Source: Paracoccaceae bacterium
Lineage (GTDB): Bacteria > Pseudomonadota > Alphaproteobacteria > Rhodobacterales > Rhodobacteraceae
Assembly (NCBI GenBank): GCA_033344815.1
Contig: JAWPMR010000001.1
Span: 1,660,136 to 1,724,135, forward strand
Direction of reading: 5' to 3'
DNA length: 64,000 nucleotides
Each line of letters starts with the position of its first letter. Position 1 is the first letter of the stretch. The position numbers were made by a program, and so were the translations under genes. The notes beneath the pieces are model-generated. The model was not told the DNA's origin. It did not search any database and was given only the letters and a program-made list of their open reading frames with translations. Of the stretch, positions 8,808-18,420 are shown piece by piece.

Positions 8808-9355
8808 TATACATCCTCCAAGCCAAAGGGCTTATCGATTTTCAAGATGACGGCGACCAGATCCGCAATAAGCTGCAGCAGCAAGAGGCCAAAACCAATC
8901 GGCAGGGCAAGGTAGGGAATCCACAGGCGAACGCCCCAGACGGTGTCGGATTTCCAGTTGCGCTCATAGGTCAGATGCCAATGCTCATACCCGTAAAAGA
9001 ACAGCACTGCGACCATCGCAATCGAAAGCGACAGTGTTAAAAGACACAAAAAATACCTGGCTTTGCGGGGCAGCGACAAAGGGATCAAATCGACGTTGAC
9101 GTGACCGCGAAGCCGCTGGACATAAGGAAGGCCGACAAGGGTAGAAGCAATTGCGAGATATACCACCGCCTCAGTTTGCCAGACCGTCGACGCGTTAAGT
9201 ACGAAGCGTACGAAAATCATCTGACAAGTGATGGCAACTGCAGCAACGATCATGGCTGCGGAACACCATCCAGCGATTGTAGAAAGTACCGCGACGACAC
9301 GCAGGAAAAGGTTGTTACCCGTGCGTGATGCCACGGCTGAGCTTTGGCCAGCCAT
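8807..9355 (-). CDS. matQ: Malonate TRAP transporter, small permease (DctQ type)
   Basis: A 182-residue membrane protein with four predicted transmembrane helices. Seen: VWQTEAVVYLAIASTLVGLP followed by YVQRLRGHVNVDLIPLSLP, the region around helix 2 that is characteristic of DctQ subunits (short loop with HV-x-VD), and a fourth helix near the C-terminus. It pairs with MatM to form the TRAP membrane complex. AAGGA lies 8 bases before the ATG. A 75-bp gap separates it from matP. Confidence 0.92.
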   Translation of the reverse strand: MAGQSSAVASRTGNNLFLRVVAVLSTIAGWCSAAMIVAAVAITCQMIFVRFVLNASTVWQTEAVVYLAIASTLVGLPYVQRLRGHVNVDLIPLSLPRKARYFLCLLTLSLSIAMVAVLFFYGYEHWHLTYERNWKSDTVWGVRLWIPYLALPIGFGLLLLQLIADLVAVILKIDKPFGLEDV

Positions 9356-9430
9356 GTCAGCTATCCTTCCAACACTTAGAATGAATTGGGATTTTGGGAC
9401 GGCGGTCAGAGTGACAGCCGCCCCGAACGC

Positions 9431-10417
9431 TTATTCGACCGCGAGAGCCATATCCAGTAGCGCCTGACCGTCGGGCACTTCCGCCACAAACGACTTGTAC
9501 GAAGTTTCCTGCGCAAGTGCGCGCCATGCTTCAAAGTCTGTTGCTGTCATTTCTGCAATTTCGACACCGGCTTTTTCAAAGACTTCTACCGAGGCTGCAT
9601 CTTGCTTCTTGGCCTCTTCGAGATAGAATGCTTCCGCTTTTTCAGCTGCCGCCATCAGAGCCGTTTGCTGTTCTGAGGTCAGCCCCTCAAAAGTCGACTT
9701 GTTCATAAGCAGAGGCTGATACATGAACCACAGCGCGACGTCAGATGCCGGCGTGTAACATGCAGCCTGTTCATAAATGCGGTACGACACGAAAGAAGAG
9801 GAAGAGGTATTTGCAGCATTCAAAATACCCGTCTGCAAAGCGGAATAGATTTCCGAGGATGCCATCGACGTGATCGATGCATCGGCACCAGCGAGCATTT
9901 GTTCAAAGGATTTACCAGCCGCACGGGTCTGCAATCCGGCTACGTCGGAAGGTTTGGTGATGCATTTGTCTTTTCCGACAAAGCCGCCAGCAAGGTAGCC
10001 GTGTACCAGAACCATCACATCATCATCAGCCAGCTTTGCTTCCAGTGCCTCCATGAATGGGGACGCGCTCAGACGCGCGGCGTGGTCGTGGTTTTTGACC
10101 AGACCAGGCATCAGTGTCAGATTGAAAGCCGGTTGTTGACCACCAGCATAGCTCAGCGGCAAAACGGTCATATCCAGCAAGCCTCGGCTCAGGGGGCGAT
10201 ATTGCTCGCGGGGTTTGAACAGCGATTTCGATCCGAAAATCTTGATGTCAAGATCGACATCCGCTTCTGCGACGCCGTCAGCAACCATTTGTGCCACCTG
10301 GTGACGGATATCTTTGTTTGACCATTGGTGAGACAAACGAAGCTCAGTCGCACTCGCGACGGATGCAATGCCCATTGCCGCGACCATGGCCACTGTTGTT
10401 AGAAATCCCGGTTTCAT
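9431..10417 (-). CDS. matP: Malonate TRAP transporter, periplasmic solute-binding protein (DctP type)
   Basis: A 328-residue exported protein. Seen: a Sec signal peptide (MKPGFLTTVAMVAAMGIASV, cleavage after ASA near residue 23), then TELRLSHQW, AGVAEADVDLDIKIFG-like DctP features, PLSRGLLDMTVLPLSYAGG, and a GLQTRAAGKSFEQML substrate-contact region (the Arg there usually binds the ligand carboxylate). A strong GGGAGG ribosome site precedes the ATG. It is the first gene of the mat operon, directly downstream of the regulatory gap with the GntR gene. It captures malonate in the periplasm for MatQM. Confidence 0.92.
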   Translation of the reverse strand: MKPGFLTTVAMVAAMGIASVASATELRLSHQWSNKDIRHQVAQMVADGVAEADVDLDIKIFGSKSLFKPREQYRPLSRGLLDMTVLPLSYAGGQQPAFNLTLMPGLVKNHDHAARLSASPFMEALEAKLADDDVMVLVHGYLAGGFVGKDKCITKPSDVAGLQTRAAGKSFEQMLAGADASITSMASSEIYSALQTGILNAANTSSSSFVSYRIYEQAACYTPASDVALWFMYQPLLMNKSTFEGLTSEQQTALMAAAEKAEAFYLEEAKKQDAASVEVFEKAGVEIAEMTATDFEAWRALAQETSYKSFVAEVPDGQALLDMALAVE

Positions 10418-10500
10418 AGTTTCCTCCCGTATGTAAGCCGACTCTCTTCAGGTGCGGCAATGGGTAATCATTACTTATTCTGCATCCGCAGTCAACATTC

Positions 10501-10510
10501 TTGTATACAA
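10501..10510. promoter_or_regulatory. GntR-type operator (TTGTATACAA) of the malonate operon
   Basis: A perfect 10-bp palindrome, TTGTATACAA, in the 140-bp gap between matP and the divergent GntR gene. It fits the T-x-GT-x3-AC-x-A consensus typical of FadR/FCD-subfamily GntR regulators. Its position lets one site control both transcripts. Confidence 0.7.
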
Positions 10511-10557
10511 TATTTTAATTCTTGCGTTCTTTCAGCGTTACATAGTATCGTATCTGT

Positions 10558-11205
10558 ATGGAATTGAAGCGCGCAGACCAGATCGCCGAGACGTTGGAAC
10601 AGCTTGTATTCCAAGGAGAGTACAAGGACGGTCAACGGCTTGACGAGATCAAACTTGCCGAGCATTTCAGCGTATCGCGCACGCCTATCCGGGAGGCGTT
10701 GCAAAGGCTCGTAATGTCTGGAATGGCAGAACAAATTCCCCGCCGTGGGGTCTTTGTTCGCCAGCCTGGCCCGGTTGAGTTGCTTGAAATGTTCGAGACC
10801 ATGGCAGAACTCGAAGCTGCTTGCGGTCGTTTCGCTGCGGCTAGAATGACGGATGAAGGGCTGGACCGCTTGGCCGATGCTAATGCGAGATGCAAGGACG
10901 CAGTCGAACGAGAAGATGCGGCGGGTTACTACTCGGAAAACGAAGCTTTTCACAAGGAAATCTATCGCGGCGCGACGAACTCTTATCTACAAAATCAAGC
11001 TCTTCGGTTGCAAAACAGGTTGAAGCCTTACCGCAGAGTTCAACTGCGCTTTAGAGGCCGCATGGCACAGTCTCTTGCCGAACATGAAGCAATAATAGAT
11101 GCGCTGAAAGCAGGTGACGCCAGACTTGCAGCAGACACTCTACGCTCTCATGTCACTGTACAAGGCGAGAAATTCCAGCAACTGATGGCAGGACTAAAGC
11201 ACTGA
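10558..11205 (+). CDS. matR: GntR-family (FCD subfamily) regulator of malonate genes
   Basis: A 215-residue regulator. Seen: an N-terminal winged helix-turn-helix with KLAEHFSVSRTPIREALQRL (residues 31-50) and RRGVFVRQP, then an FCD effector domain with FETMAELEAACGRFAA, NEAFHKEIYRGATN and MAQSLAEHEAIIDALKAGD, which supply the usual acidic/histidine ligand-site residues. It is divergent from matP and shares a palindromic operator with it. MatR of other malonate operons responds to malonate; that role here is inferred from position. The start ATG is close behind a sequence resembling a -10 box, so the leader is short. Confidence 0.88.
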   Translation: MELKRADQIAETLEQLVFQGEYKDGQRLDEIKLAEHFSVSRTPIREALQRLVMSGMAEQIPRRGVFVRQPGPVELLEMFETMAELEAACGRFAAARMTDEGLDRLADANARCKDAVEREDAAGYYSENEAFHKEIYRGATNSYLQNQALRLQNRLKPYRRVQLRFRGRMAQSLAEHEAIIDALKAGDARLAADTLRSHVTVQGEKFQQLMAGLKH

Positions 11206-12045
11206 TTTCTTGACGTTCAGAGGTAGATGATGGCTGTTAGATTTGTAACCCGAAAGACTGGCGTGATTGAAAATTTCCAGTGCAAATTTAGCTGTTTAAC
11301 GGCTGGATCAGACAAACTTGGCGTGAATGGTGAGGCTCAGGTGACGTTCTTCGGCGTATGTCAACACCCGCCCCCCAAAGCATCGCACCGCGTGAAAGAC
11401 ATGGTATTCACCCTTTAGACGGATCAGAGGGGCCAATTCTGAGCCGGCTCTGAGCTTACATTGTCCAGCGCATGCTTCCCATTAAGCTCCCACCAACACA
11501 GCGAAGACTTTCCGCTAATCGAGCATTTTAAGAAGCTCACTTCACGCGCGATCAAATGGAGCCACGAGCATTTCTGACTTTTAAACCTGCTGTTCTTGCC
11601 GGAAGCCCTGCAGTGGTCAGGAAATTGGGGTGTGGCAAAGAAGAGCACTGGGACGGGTGGTCCGGATGAGTTGCGCGCGCGTGCGGTGCACAGCTTCGCG
11701 ATGCGTTGTGGCGGGTTACCGCGTATTTTAAACTTCCTATGACCCTCCAAGAAACTGAATTTAAAAGATATGAGGCACCCCAAAGACGTTCTGGTGCTCT
11801 TCGCAGATTATGCATCAGGTTGGGATAGCTTTGTACCTCGCACCCCGCTTTCATCACAGTTGACCAACGAACAATTTCTACTCAGGTGCGCGTCCGACAC
11901 GGATAATATCATTCACGCGTTCGATGCTGCCAATCACAACAAGCTTTAAGAAACTGGCATTTCGTGGTAATATACAACTATTAGATGTAAAAAGTCCTTT
12001 TGAAATGCTGATTTTAAACAACTGCACCCGTTTTGAGGTGTGTGC
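11206..12045. other. 840-bp gap with no supported gene
   Basis: Several short open frames exist on both strands, but none has a believable domain, hydrophobic pattern or ribosome site. The stretch is relatively AT-rich near 11880-12030, probably holding the promoter of the gene at 12046. It may be decayed sequence. Confidence 0.4.
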
Positions 12046-12951
12046 ATGACCCGAGACCTTGACTGGCGGCGGATCGGCGATGATCTCGCAACGCATTTGC
12101 ATGAAACGCGCCAAAAACGCGGCGACTTTGCACGGCGCATCGGCATAACTGTAAATGATCTTGAGGCTGTTTTTTCGGGCCAACCGGTGCACATGTCGGT
12201 GGTTACCTTACTGTCAAAAGCGCTGGATGACGACTTTTCGACATACGCAACAGGCTTCGGAACGCGCAAACCGGCTTTTGATGTTCCTGCCAACGACCCC
12301 CCGCGTCAGTTGAGCACAGGAAGTTTCCTTCAGCATTCTTTTTCCTGCAATGACGGCCACCAGATCGAAACCGATCTGATTGTCATCCGCCATGATCCCT
12401 ACAGCCGCAGGACACAATTCCTGTCTATGCCCGTGCACGCAGGAAACGAAGGCACCTTATATGATACGACTCAAGAGGGGTTTGTCTGGCACGCACCCGA
12501 AGCCGGAGCGACGCAATTTGTCGCGGAAATGCGTGGCCTGTTGAACGTCACGACGGTTGGGCACCCACAGGTTCGAATCCTCGAACCGCACGGTAGGATA
12601 CTGATCGTAACTGGTACAGCGCAGCGGACGCCGCATGGTGGTGGGTCTGGTTATGTTCCCTGGGTAACGCCCGTTGTGCTTCATGATGTCAGGCTGCCCC
12701 AAACTATTCGAAAAAAACTGGCTGACGCAGACGATGTCATAACTTTGAAACAGCGCATGGAAAGCCTGGGAACGCAACTGCGACAGGACATTGCCAGTTT
12801 GGTTGATACCGACCCGTCGGTCTCTTTCGCACAGGATACGCTGTCGGCGCTCTGCCACAAGTTGTTCCCGAGCGTTGATCTGAGCGTCGTTAAGCGTCAG
12901 AAAGGCCCAAGCCCCAGCGCTCGCTCTGATGCCCACGCAAGAGCAAAGTAG
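12046..12951 (+). CDS. Hypothetical protein with possible N-terminal XRE-like HTH
   Basis: A 301-residue protein I do not recognise. The first 60 residues resemble a Cro/CI-type helix-turn-helix (RQKRGDFARRIGITVNDLEA followed by VTLLSKALD). The middle (about 85-230) is beta-rich and lacks known motifs. The C-terminus is helical with a basic, disordered tail. ATG 12046 is chosen over GTG 12040 because GAGG lies 7 bases before it. It is convergent with the large membrane-protein gene at 13029. A regulator with a small-molecule-sensing domain is one possibility; this is a guess. Confidence 0.65.
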   Translation: MTRDLDWRRIGDDLATHLHETRQKRGDFARRIGITVNDLEAVFSGQPVHMSVVTLLSKALDDDFSTYATGFGTRKPAFDVPANDPPRQLSTGSFLQHSFSCNDGHQIETDLIVIRHDPYSRRTQFLSMPVHAGNEGTLYDTTQEGFVWHAPEAGATQFVAEMRGLLNVTTVGHPQVRILEPHGRILIVTGTAQRTPHGGGSGYVPWVTPVVLHDVRLPQTIRKKLADADDVITLKQRMESLGTQLRQDIASLVDTDPSVSFAQDTLSALCHKLFPSVDLSVVKRQKGPSPSARSDAHARAK

Positions 12952-13028
12952 CCCGGACAATCCTGGGATTTTCACCGACTGAAATCTTTGCCGCACCGTG
13001 CCTGGCTTTCGCACGCGCCATTACGTGG

Positions 13029-15125
13029 TTATTCGGCCGGCGCTTTGTCTCTTCGGGCTCTGCGCGCCGGGAGGACAACACGTTTCAGAATGTGCAACAG
13101 TACCACGGGAGACACCAAGACAAGAAACATTGCATCTTGAAGCCATAGTTTGATGTGTCGCTGTTCGTGTCGGTCTTCCTCGTCATAGCTTCTGCGGATT
13201 CTGTCGCGATCAAGAAGCCAGATGAGACCAACGAGGGTGGCAGGCACCAGGAACGCCGCGATGGCGAGCGTTATCAGAAAGGGATCAGGCATTGGCGTAC
13301 TACTGGCCAACATAGCTAAGGTTGCGAAAACGCACGACACAGTCGCCAGCCTTCTGAAGTGGTCCTTGCAATACACGATACCGTCGTTTCGCAACGGCGC
13401 CAATCTGTCATTGGTTTCACGTACGTGCTCCCGTGGCGTTTTTGGCCGGTCAGGCAGACTGACATGTTCGGTCTGCTTTACCATCTTGTCACGAAACTTC
13501 GCTTCTTTCACGACCGTCGACGCGACATATGTACCATAGCACGCAGCGACAGGCGCGTACCAAAGAGCTGCCATGGCCTCATTCGGATAGAACTTCTGCA
13601 AGATCACGAGTGAGAAAAGCGTCGATATCAACGGAAAGACAAACAACATGACGTTGTCCGATATCGTGAGTTTTGGCGTCTGATTTCGGCGGCTTGAAAG
13701 CGTTGCGCCAAGAATCATGTTCGCCACGACGAAACCGCTGAGAAAACAGGCGCTCAACATACAGAGCGAAAAAACGAATACGATCCACACCGAAGAGGGG
13801 CTGACAAAATAGAAAATACCCGTGATCAGAAAAGACAACGCAAAGGAGATAATCACCAGCCAAGGCGCGATTTCTGTCTGATCCGTTTCCCCCCGTTCAA
13901 GTCGAAAACCGAGGTATTCAAGAAGCACTCTTGGCGAGGCGGTGGATCGCAAGGACATCAGAACGATGATCTTCAGCACATCATAATAGAGGTCAGTACT
14001 CCGGGCGCTGATCTCCTTCAACCTGCCCAACATAAACCGCCGTAACTCTTCGTCGCTGTCCGAGAAGCCCTCGTCAACGTTCTTCACATTGTGCAGGATG
14101 TTATCAATGCGCGTGATCGCATATTCTCCGCGGGAGCGATCTCCGAAGTCTTCTCCAAATTGCTCACGCAACCGGGCAGCATCAATCTTGGAATTTGAGT
14201 TGTACTGATCAGCGTCAGCATCCTCGTTTGCGGGTTGCGTATAGTGAAAGCTGCTGAAGTCTCCGGCAAAGCGTTTCCCGAGTGTCTTGTCCAAAGTCTG
14301 ATGCAGGCCGGCGATATCGCTGCGGATCGAGTGAAACTGTTCGTAGAGTTTGTCGAGGCCGCTGGAAAAGCGTGCATAATCGAACATTCGACGTTTCTCC
14401 GCGTCGAAACGGGACAAGCGATAGAGAATGATTGCAATGCGGGGATAAGTTTCCAAATAGCCTTCGTCGCGCTTGGTATAGATGTCGCCACGAAAGAGTG
14501 GCGGCCCTTTCCCGTCATTGTAATGCTCAAGAAAGGCGTCCACGATCTCTTTGCTGGGCGCGAAAACCTCGAACTTCTGGAGCAACATCATGAAAAGGTT
14601 GGTGGCGCGTGAAGGAATATCAGCCGACCGCTGAAGCGCAGAGCGCCAGCGTTCCTCGATCAAGGGGACACCAAGCAGCGCAATTGCCACCGCCAAACCC
14701 AACGAAAGTGATGACAGACTCCACCGCCCGACGTTTTCGAACCCCTCTTTGCAAACCGGCAAGCTTAGCTCAGGCACAGCACAGAGAAGTCCCAGCGCGC
14801 CTTGCGGTGTCCCGTACACAATAAAAAGTGTCGCTACGCCAAGCGACGCATAGGCAAGGACAAACAGGTGATATCGCACACGCGTCGTAAACTGGCTTGT
14901 CGGGCCATCGGGAAAGCCAACCGGCAGGTGGTTGTATTTCGACCAATCCGCAAATCGAGCGCTATACAACCAGTAGATGATCGCAAGCGCGACAAAGACC
15001 AGAAATACATGCTCGGATTCTGGGTAAAAATCAGACCGCAGTGAAAAGTCCAGATCAATCCACCATCCCAGAAGGCAGAGCAAAGACATGACAATGGCCG
15101 CAAAATAGTGCATCTTACAACTCAT
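13029..15125 (-). CDS. Large multi-spanning membrane protein of unknown function
   Basis: A 698-residue protein not assigned to a family. Seen: hydrophobic segments at about 7-25, 40-55, 88-105 and 135-155; a long soluble helical region (about 165-410) with charged, heptad-like stretches around FSSGLDKLYEQFHSIRSDIAGLHQTLDK; then further membrane segments near 420-445, 450-480, 490-530, 600-620, 625-645 and 660-680; and a basic C-terminal tail. The start ATG faces the start ATG of the next gene with only two bases between. No good ribosome site precedes it, so the internal ATG encoding MHYFAA is an alternative. Divergence from a periplasmic binding-like protein hints at a shared envelope role. 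Confidence 0.75.
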   Translation of the reverse strand: MSCKMHYFAAIVMSLLCLLGWWIDLDFSLRSDFYPESEHVFLVFVALAIIYWLYSARFADWSKYNHLPVGFPDGPTSQFTTRVRYHLFVLAYASLGVATLFIVYGTPQGALGLLCAVPELSLPVCKEGFENVGRWSLSSLSLGLAVAIALLGVPLIEERWRSALQRSADIPSRATNLFMMLLQKFEVFAPSKEIVDAFLEHYNDGKGPPLFRGDIYTKRDEGYLETYPRIAIILYRLSRFDAEKRRMFDYARFSSGLDKLYEQFHSIRSDIAGLHQTLDKTLGKRFAGDFSSFHYTQPANEDADADQYNSNSKIDAARLREQFGEDFGDRSRGEYAITRIDNILHNVKNVDEGFSDSDEELRRFMLGRLKEISARSTDLYYDVLKIIVLMSLRSTASPRVLLEYLGFRLERGETDQTEIAPWLVIISFALSFLITGIFYFVSPSSVWIVFVFSLCMLSACFLSGFVVANMILGATLSSRRNQTPKLTISDNVMLFVFPLISTLFSLVILQKFYPNEAMAALWYAPVAACYGTYVASTVVKEAKFRDKMVKQTEHVSLPDRPKTPREHVRETNDRLAPLRNDGIVYCKDHFRRLATVSCVFATLAMLASSTPMPDPFLITLAIAAFLVPATLVGLIWLLDRDRIRRSYDEEDRHEQRHIKLWLQDAMFLVLVSPVVLLHILKRVVLPARRARRDKAPAE

Positions 15126-15127
15126 AG

Positions 15128-16666
15128 ATGAAGGTATTTGTGGCGATGCTACCAGAATTTTCCATTTTGCGCCAATGTTGCTGTTTGGCGGCCATCACGA
15201 TTTTTCTTTGTATGTTGCCGCCGACAGCAAAGACTGAAACTGAGCAGCCTGTAATAATCCGCATCGGTGTACGCGCCGACGCTGCACCCTTTTCGTCGGA
15301 ATTCACGTCACCTAACGCCTACGACGCACGCCTCTGTGCGACAGAGGGCATAGAGCCCGATCTCGAAGTCACCTATCGCGGCTATTCGGTCGACCTGTGC
15401 CGAGACTTTCTCGGTGCGCTCAAGACACGCAGCAGCCAGCAAGTCACGTATTGTTTTGTCGAGGTGGCGACGCACAATAATGGTACAGCGCCCAACCGTT
15501 TCGAAGCCTTGGCCTCGGGCGAGATTGATCTGCTGTGCGGCGCCACGACCGCAACGCTGCAAGTTCAAAGCAGGTTTCGTTCGTCGCTTATGACGTTTTT
15601 GTCCACCAGTTCATTTCTGTTCAACAAAAGCAGCGTTGACATGAAAGTTAGGGAACAGCTTCCTCTGCGTATCGGCGTGCTGGCAGATACCACGTCCGAT
15701 GATAGCAAGAACCCTGATGCTGCATCACAACATGCCGCTGTGCGAACTGCGCTTGAAGCAATTGGCCAGGATGCCCCGGTCGCCTTCGACAGTCACATGG
15801 ATGTGGCGGAAATGCTCTGTACACCGAACGAAGATACCTCAGGCTGTCGCAACGCTATCTCTGAGGAAGAAACTGCAAGCGCAGAAAGTGGTACGCCACC
15901 TGCGTTGCAGGAGACTGACGACCCGCTGGAAATCTCCAAGTCGGAATACTGCGTCTACAAAAGCCAACCCGTCCAGTCATGGCTGAGCTTTGCCTGGATC
16001 TGTTCGGGGGCGCAACAATTTGTTGCCAGCCTTACGCCAGATTCGGGACAGGACACTGAAACAGAAGAACTTCTCGCGTCTATCGATGTTGACGCGTCTT
16101 CGGGCGGAATGCCGAGCGGGGCTGTCGTTGATAGAGACTTAAAAGCGAATTTGCAGCAATCAACCGATAACAAAAACGTTCTAGGATCCAATCAAACCGC
16201 TGTCTTAATCGCCAAACCACAAACAGGCGATAACCTAGGCACCAAGCTCGCCGTTGAAGAGCAGAAGTTAACAACAGACATCCCCTTCGCAGACCGTCGC
16301 GCCGCCCGGGAAATTGATGTCTATGTGGCTGACCGGCCAATACTGGAAAGCATCCTTATCAAAGCCAAGAAGGACGGTAATGACGACGGTATCGAGTTGC
16401 ACACAAGTTCCATCATGTCTCAGCCCTATGCCATTCTTTTTCCTGCAAAGGACATTGCTGATGCGTCAAATGCCGTACGGCGACTGGGGCTCGACTTGCA
16501 TCTTGCGTTCAACCAGTTTCTCGTTAACGACGTGTATGCACCGGAACGGGCCTCGGAATTGAAACTGCGGCTTAAAAAGTATTTCAAGACAACCTCGGAT
16601 CGCAGTTTCATCAATATGATCCCAGTCTTCGCGCGGTGGCCAACCGGTGCCCCCCTACCCCGTTGA
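15128..16666 (+). CDS. Exported family-3 solute-binding-like protein with acidic insertion
   Basis: A 512-residue protein. Seen: a hydrophobic export signal (residues about 12-33, CCCLAAITIFLCMLPP); a lobe like extracellular solute-binding family 3 (IIRIGVRADAAPF, GYSVDLCRDFLGAL, ALASGEIDLLCGATTATL); then an Asp/Glu/Ser/Thr-rich region of about 190 residues; then a second lobe-like part (REIDVYVADRPILESILIK, SQPYAILFPAKD). Family-3 binding proteins are usually about 250-300 residues, so the middle insertion is unusual. There are several Cys residues, possibly forming disulfides. No ABC permease or ATPase is adjacent, so a receptor role rather than transport is possible. The start could instead be the ATG at 15146. 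Confidence 0.7.
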   Translation: MKVFVAMLPEFSILRQCCCLAAITIFLCMLPPTAKTETEQPVIIRIGVRADAAPFSSEFTSPNAYDARLCATEGIEPDLEVTYRGYSVDLCRDFLGALKTRSSQQVTYCFVEVATHNNGTAPNRFEALASGEIDLLCGATTATLQVQSRFRSSLMTFLSTSSFLFNKSSVDMKVREQLPLRIGVLADTTSDDSKNPDAASQHAAVRTALEAIGQDAPVAFDSHMDVAEMLCTPNEDTSGCRNAISEEETASAESGTPPALQETDDPLEISKSEYCVYKSQPVQSWLSFAWICSGAQQFVASLTPDSGQDTETEELLASIDVDASSGGMPSGAVVDRDLKANLQQSTDNKNVLGSNQTAVLIAKPQTGDNLGTKLAVEEQKLTTDIPFADRRAAREIDVYVADRPILESILIKAKKDGNDDGIELHTSSIMSQPYAILFPAKDIADASNAVRRLGLDLHLAFNQFLVNDVYAPERASELKLRLKKYFKTTSDRSFINMIPVFARWPTGAPLPR

Positions 16667-16970
16667 GGGAACACACAAGTGGCTACTGCCTCTAAACCAT
16701 ACCATAAAAAAGCAGTACAGGAGGGTTGAGAGGAGTCTCGGAATGCTTTTGTTGCATTGGTTTCTCACGGATTAAGCATCGGCATTGGGCCGCATGGGCC
16801 TAGAATTTGGGACAGGCGAACAAAGCCTGTCTTAGGCAAATTGGGATAGTCCATTTTTGCTCGACCTCGTTTGTTACGATGTGAGCAAAGCTTGCCAAGT
16901 CCGGAGTGGGGTGTACGGGAATAAAAAAAATACCCCCCCGAACAGATTTCAGCCTATTGATTATAAACAA
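16667..16970. other. Intergenic, with a hairpin at 16811-16831
   Basis: No gene is seen. A stem of seven pairs, GACAGGC and GCCTGTC around the loop GAACAAA, lies at 16811-16831. It lacks an immediate U-tract, so it is at best a weak terminator for the gene ending at 16666. Confidence 0.35.
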
Positions 16971-17616
16971 CTATCGAAAAGATAACGCACCCTGTGACCA
17001 CACTTGCTGGCTAAGCGCGGTCGCAAGGCCAATGACCGACCTTAGCGAGACCGATGCAATTCTGGCCAAAGGGGCAATGCGCGACAAGCGGTGTACGAGA
17101 ACACATATGCCAAAACTAAAAGGTGCCGCCAACGAGATGAGTAGCGTTGAAATTTGGTTTGGAGGTACAATTGCCGGAGATCCTGCAATTATCGCCGCAA
17201 CAACAATCAATCCTGCTGCAACAAGACTGCGCCGCGTCGGTCGGTCGCCAAAAAGCGTCAGTGCGATAACAATCGTGAACACCCGATAAGTCAAATAGAG
17301 GACGCCGACCGTCGATGCAGGAACTGTCTCAAGAGCAGTGCCATAGCTGAACCCAGCCACCTCCCATTGCGGCTACTGCAACCATCCCCCAGACGTTTCA
17401 CTGCCAATTTGAACGATACTTCAGGATTGCCGATAAGAGGATAACCGCTTCTAATATGTAGCGATAAAAAGCGACCGCATAGGGAGGGAGGCCTTGATCG
17501 GTCAGCCCACGGCCACAAATCCGTGTAAAGCCAAAACAGATGGATGCAAATAGAACACCTGCGACCGTAAGGGCATAAGGTCTAGATTCCTGCTTGGCTG
17601 AGGCTGGTGTATCCAT
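16971..17616 (-). pseudogene. Decayed EamA/DMT-family transporter
   Basis: Two collinear fragments in different frames together resemble one drug/metabolite transporter. The N-terminal piece (17616-17398) has VLFASICFGFTRICGRGL and PPYAVAFYRYILEAVIL. The C-terminal piece (17360-16971) has GTALETVPASTVGVLYLTYR and several hydrophobic helices. Between them a third frame reads WGMVAVAAMGGGW, so at least two frameshifts are needed to rejoin the gene. The product would be about 200 residues against the usual 290 or so, so the C-terminal helices are also missing. Not expected to be functional. Confidence 0.75.
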
Positions 17617-18003
17617 TTCTGATAGCTACCACGCGCTGATCTGGTTGGCATCACCACGACGCAAGAACGGCAACTCTGTCCGCTTGACCGGCCAAACGCG
17701 CCGCAATTCAAATGTCAGCTCGGGGCTGGGAGGGGTTCGGCCAAATTGAGCTTCTGCCGATCAAGTGCCTGCTCACTGCGCGTCACGAACGATCTCGTCT
17801 GACTTTTCGTTATAACGGGCGATTTCAGGAAAAATTCGATATCTAAAATTCGGTGTTTTTCAACACAATCAGCCCAAAGTGCGCGATGCTGCAAAGTGAC
17901 AGGTTGACTGCTACACTCATAAAGCAACCGATGCCCAAAGATACGTTATTTTATTGTATTTCTTGCTGCAGGCTTGTTTGTATGAGCTTGGATAGGGTCA
18001 GAC
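17617..18003. other. 387-bp gap without recognisable features
   Basis: No supported gene or RNA is seen between the DMT pseudogene and the GTG-started gene at 18004. The AT-rich stretch near 17940-17990 may be a promoter. Confidence 0.3.
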
Positions 18004-18375
18004 GTGCGCGACAGCGAGACCGCTAACACATCGCATGAAGCGCAACTCCGTCGCGCTCTCGTGGACGCTCTTGAGTTTTGCTATTGTCCCACCTTTCTTG
18101 CGTTTGCCTATTTCCTCGCATTCGATGATGCGACACAAGAAATATTTGCTGTTTTAGCTAGTAATTTTTTATCTGCGCGAACAGTCATGGAACTCTTCGA
18201 TTCTTTGTCAATGAGTGAGAAGATTCAGTTTGGCGCAAACGAATATACCAATGACCCGACTACCCTAAAAAAACTAGCGGAAGACGCAAGCGCCTACTTT
18301 CATGCATTATACAGCGTTGCGTTGCTCACACTGCTTCCGTTCTTTTTATACTGCGCACTCATGATCGCTCTCTAA
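18004..18375 (+). CDS. Small hypothetical membrane protein
   Basis: A 123-residue protein with a GTG start. Seen: one hydrophobic stretch around residues 27-42 (CPTFLAFAYFLAF) and a clear C-terminal transmembrane helix (YSVALLTLLPFFLYCALMIAL), separated by an acidic/polar region. No family is recognised. It lies 45 bp upstream of, and in the same direction as, the broken patatin-like gene, so it may once have been part of its operon. Confidence 0.5.
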   Translation: MRDSETANTSHEAQLRRALVDALEFCYCPTFLAFAYFLAFDDATQEIFAVLASNFLSARTVMELFDSLSMSEKIQFGANEYTNDPTTLKKLAEDASAYFHALYSVALLTLLPFFLYCALMIAL

Positions 18376-18420
18376 GCGCGCTATACAGGGGGCGAGCCTA
18401 GAACACCTCAGGCGACGGCT

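Noticed and set aside
11424-12192. Three overlapping minus-strand frames of about 100-120 codons
   Set aside because: No motifs, mutual overlap in different frames, no start signals; likely chance frames in non-coding or decayed DNA.
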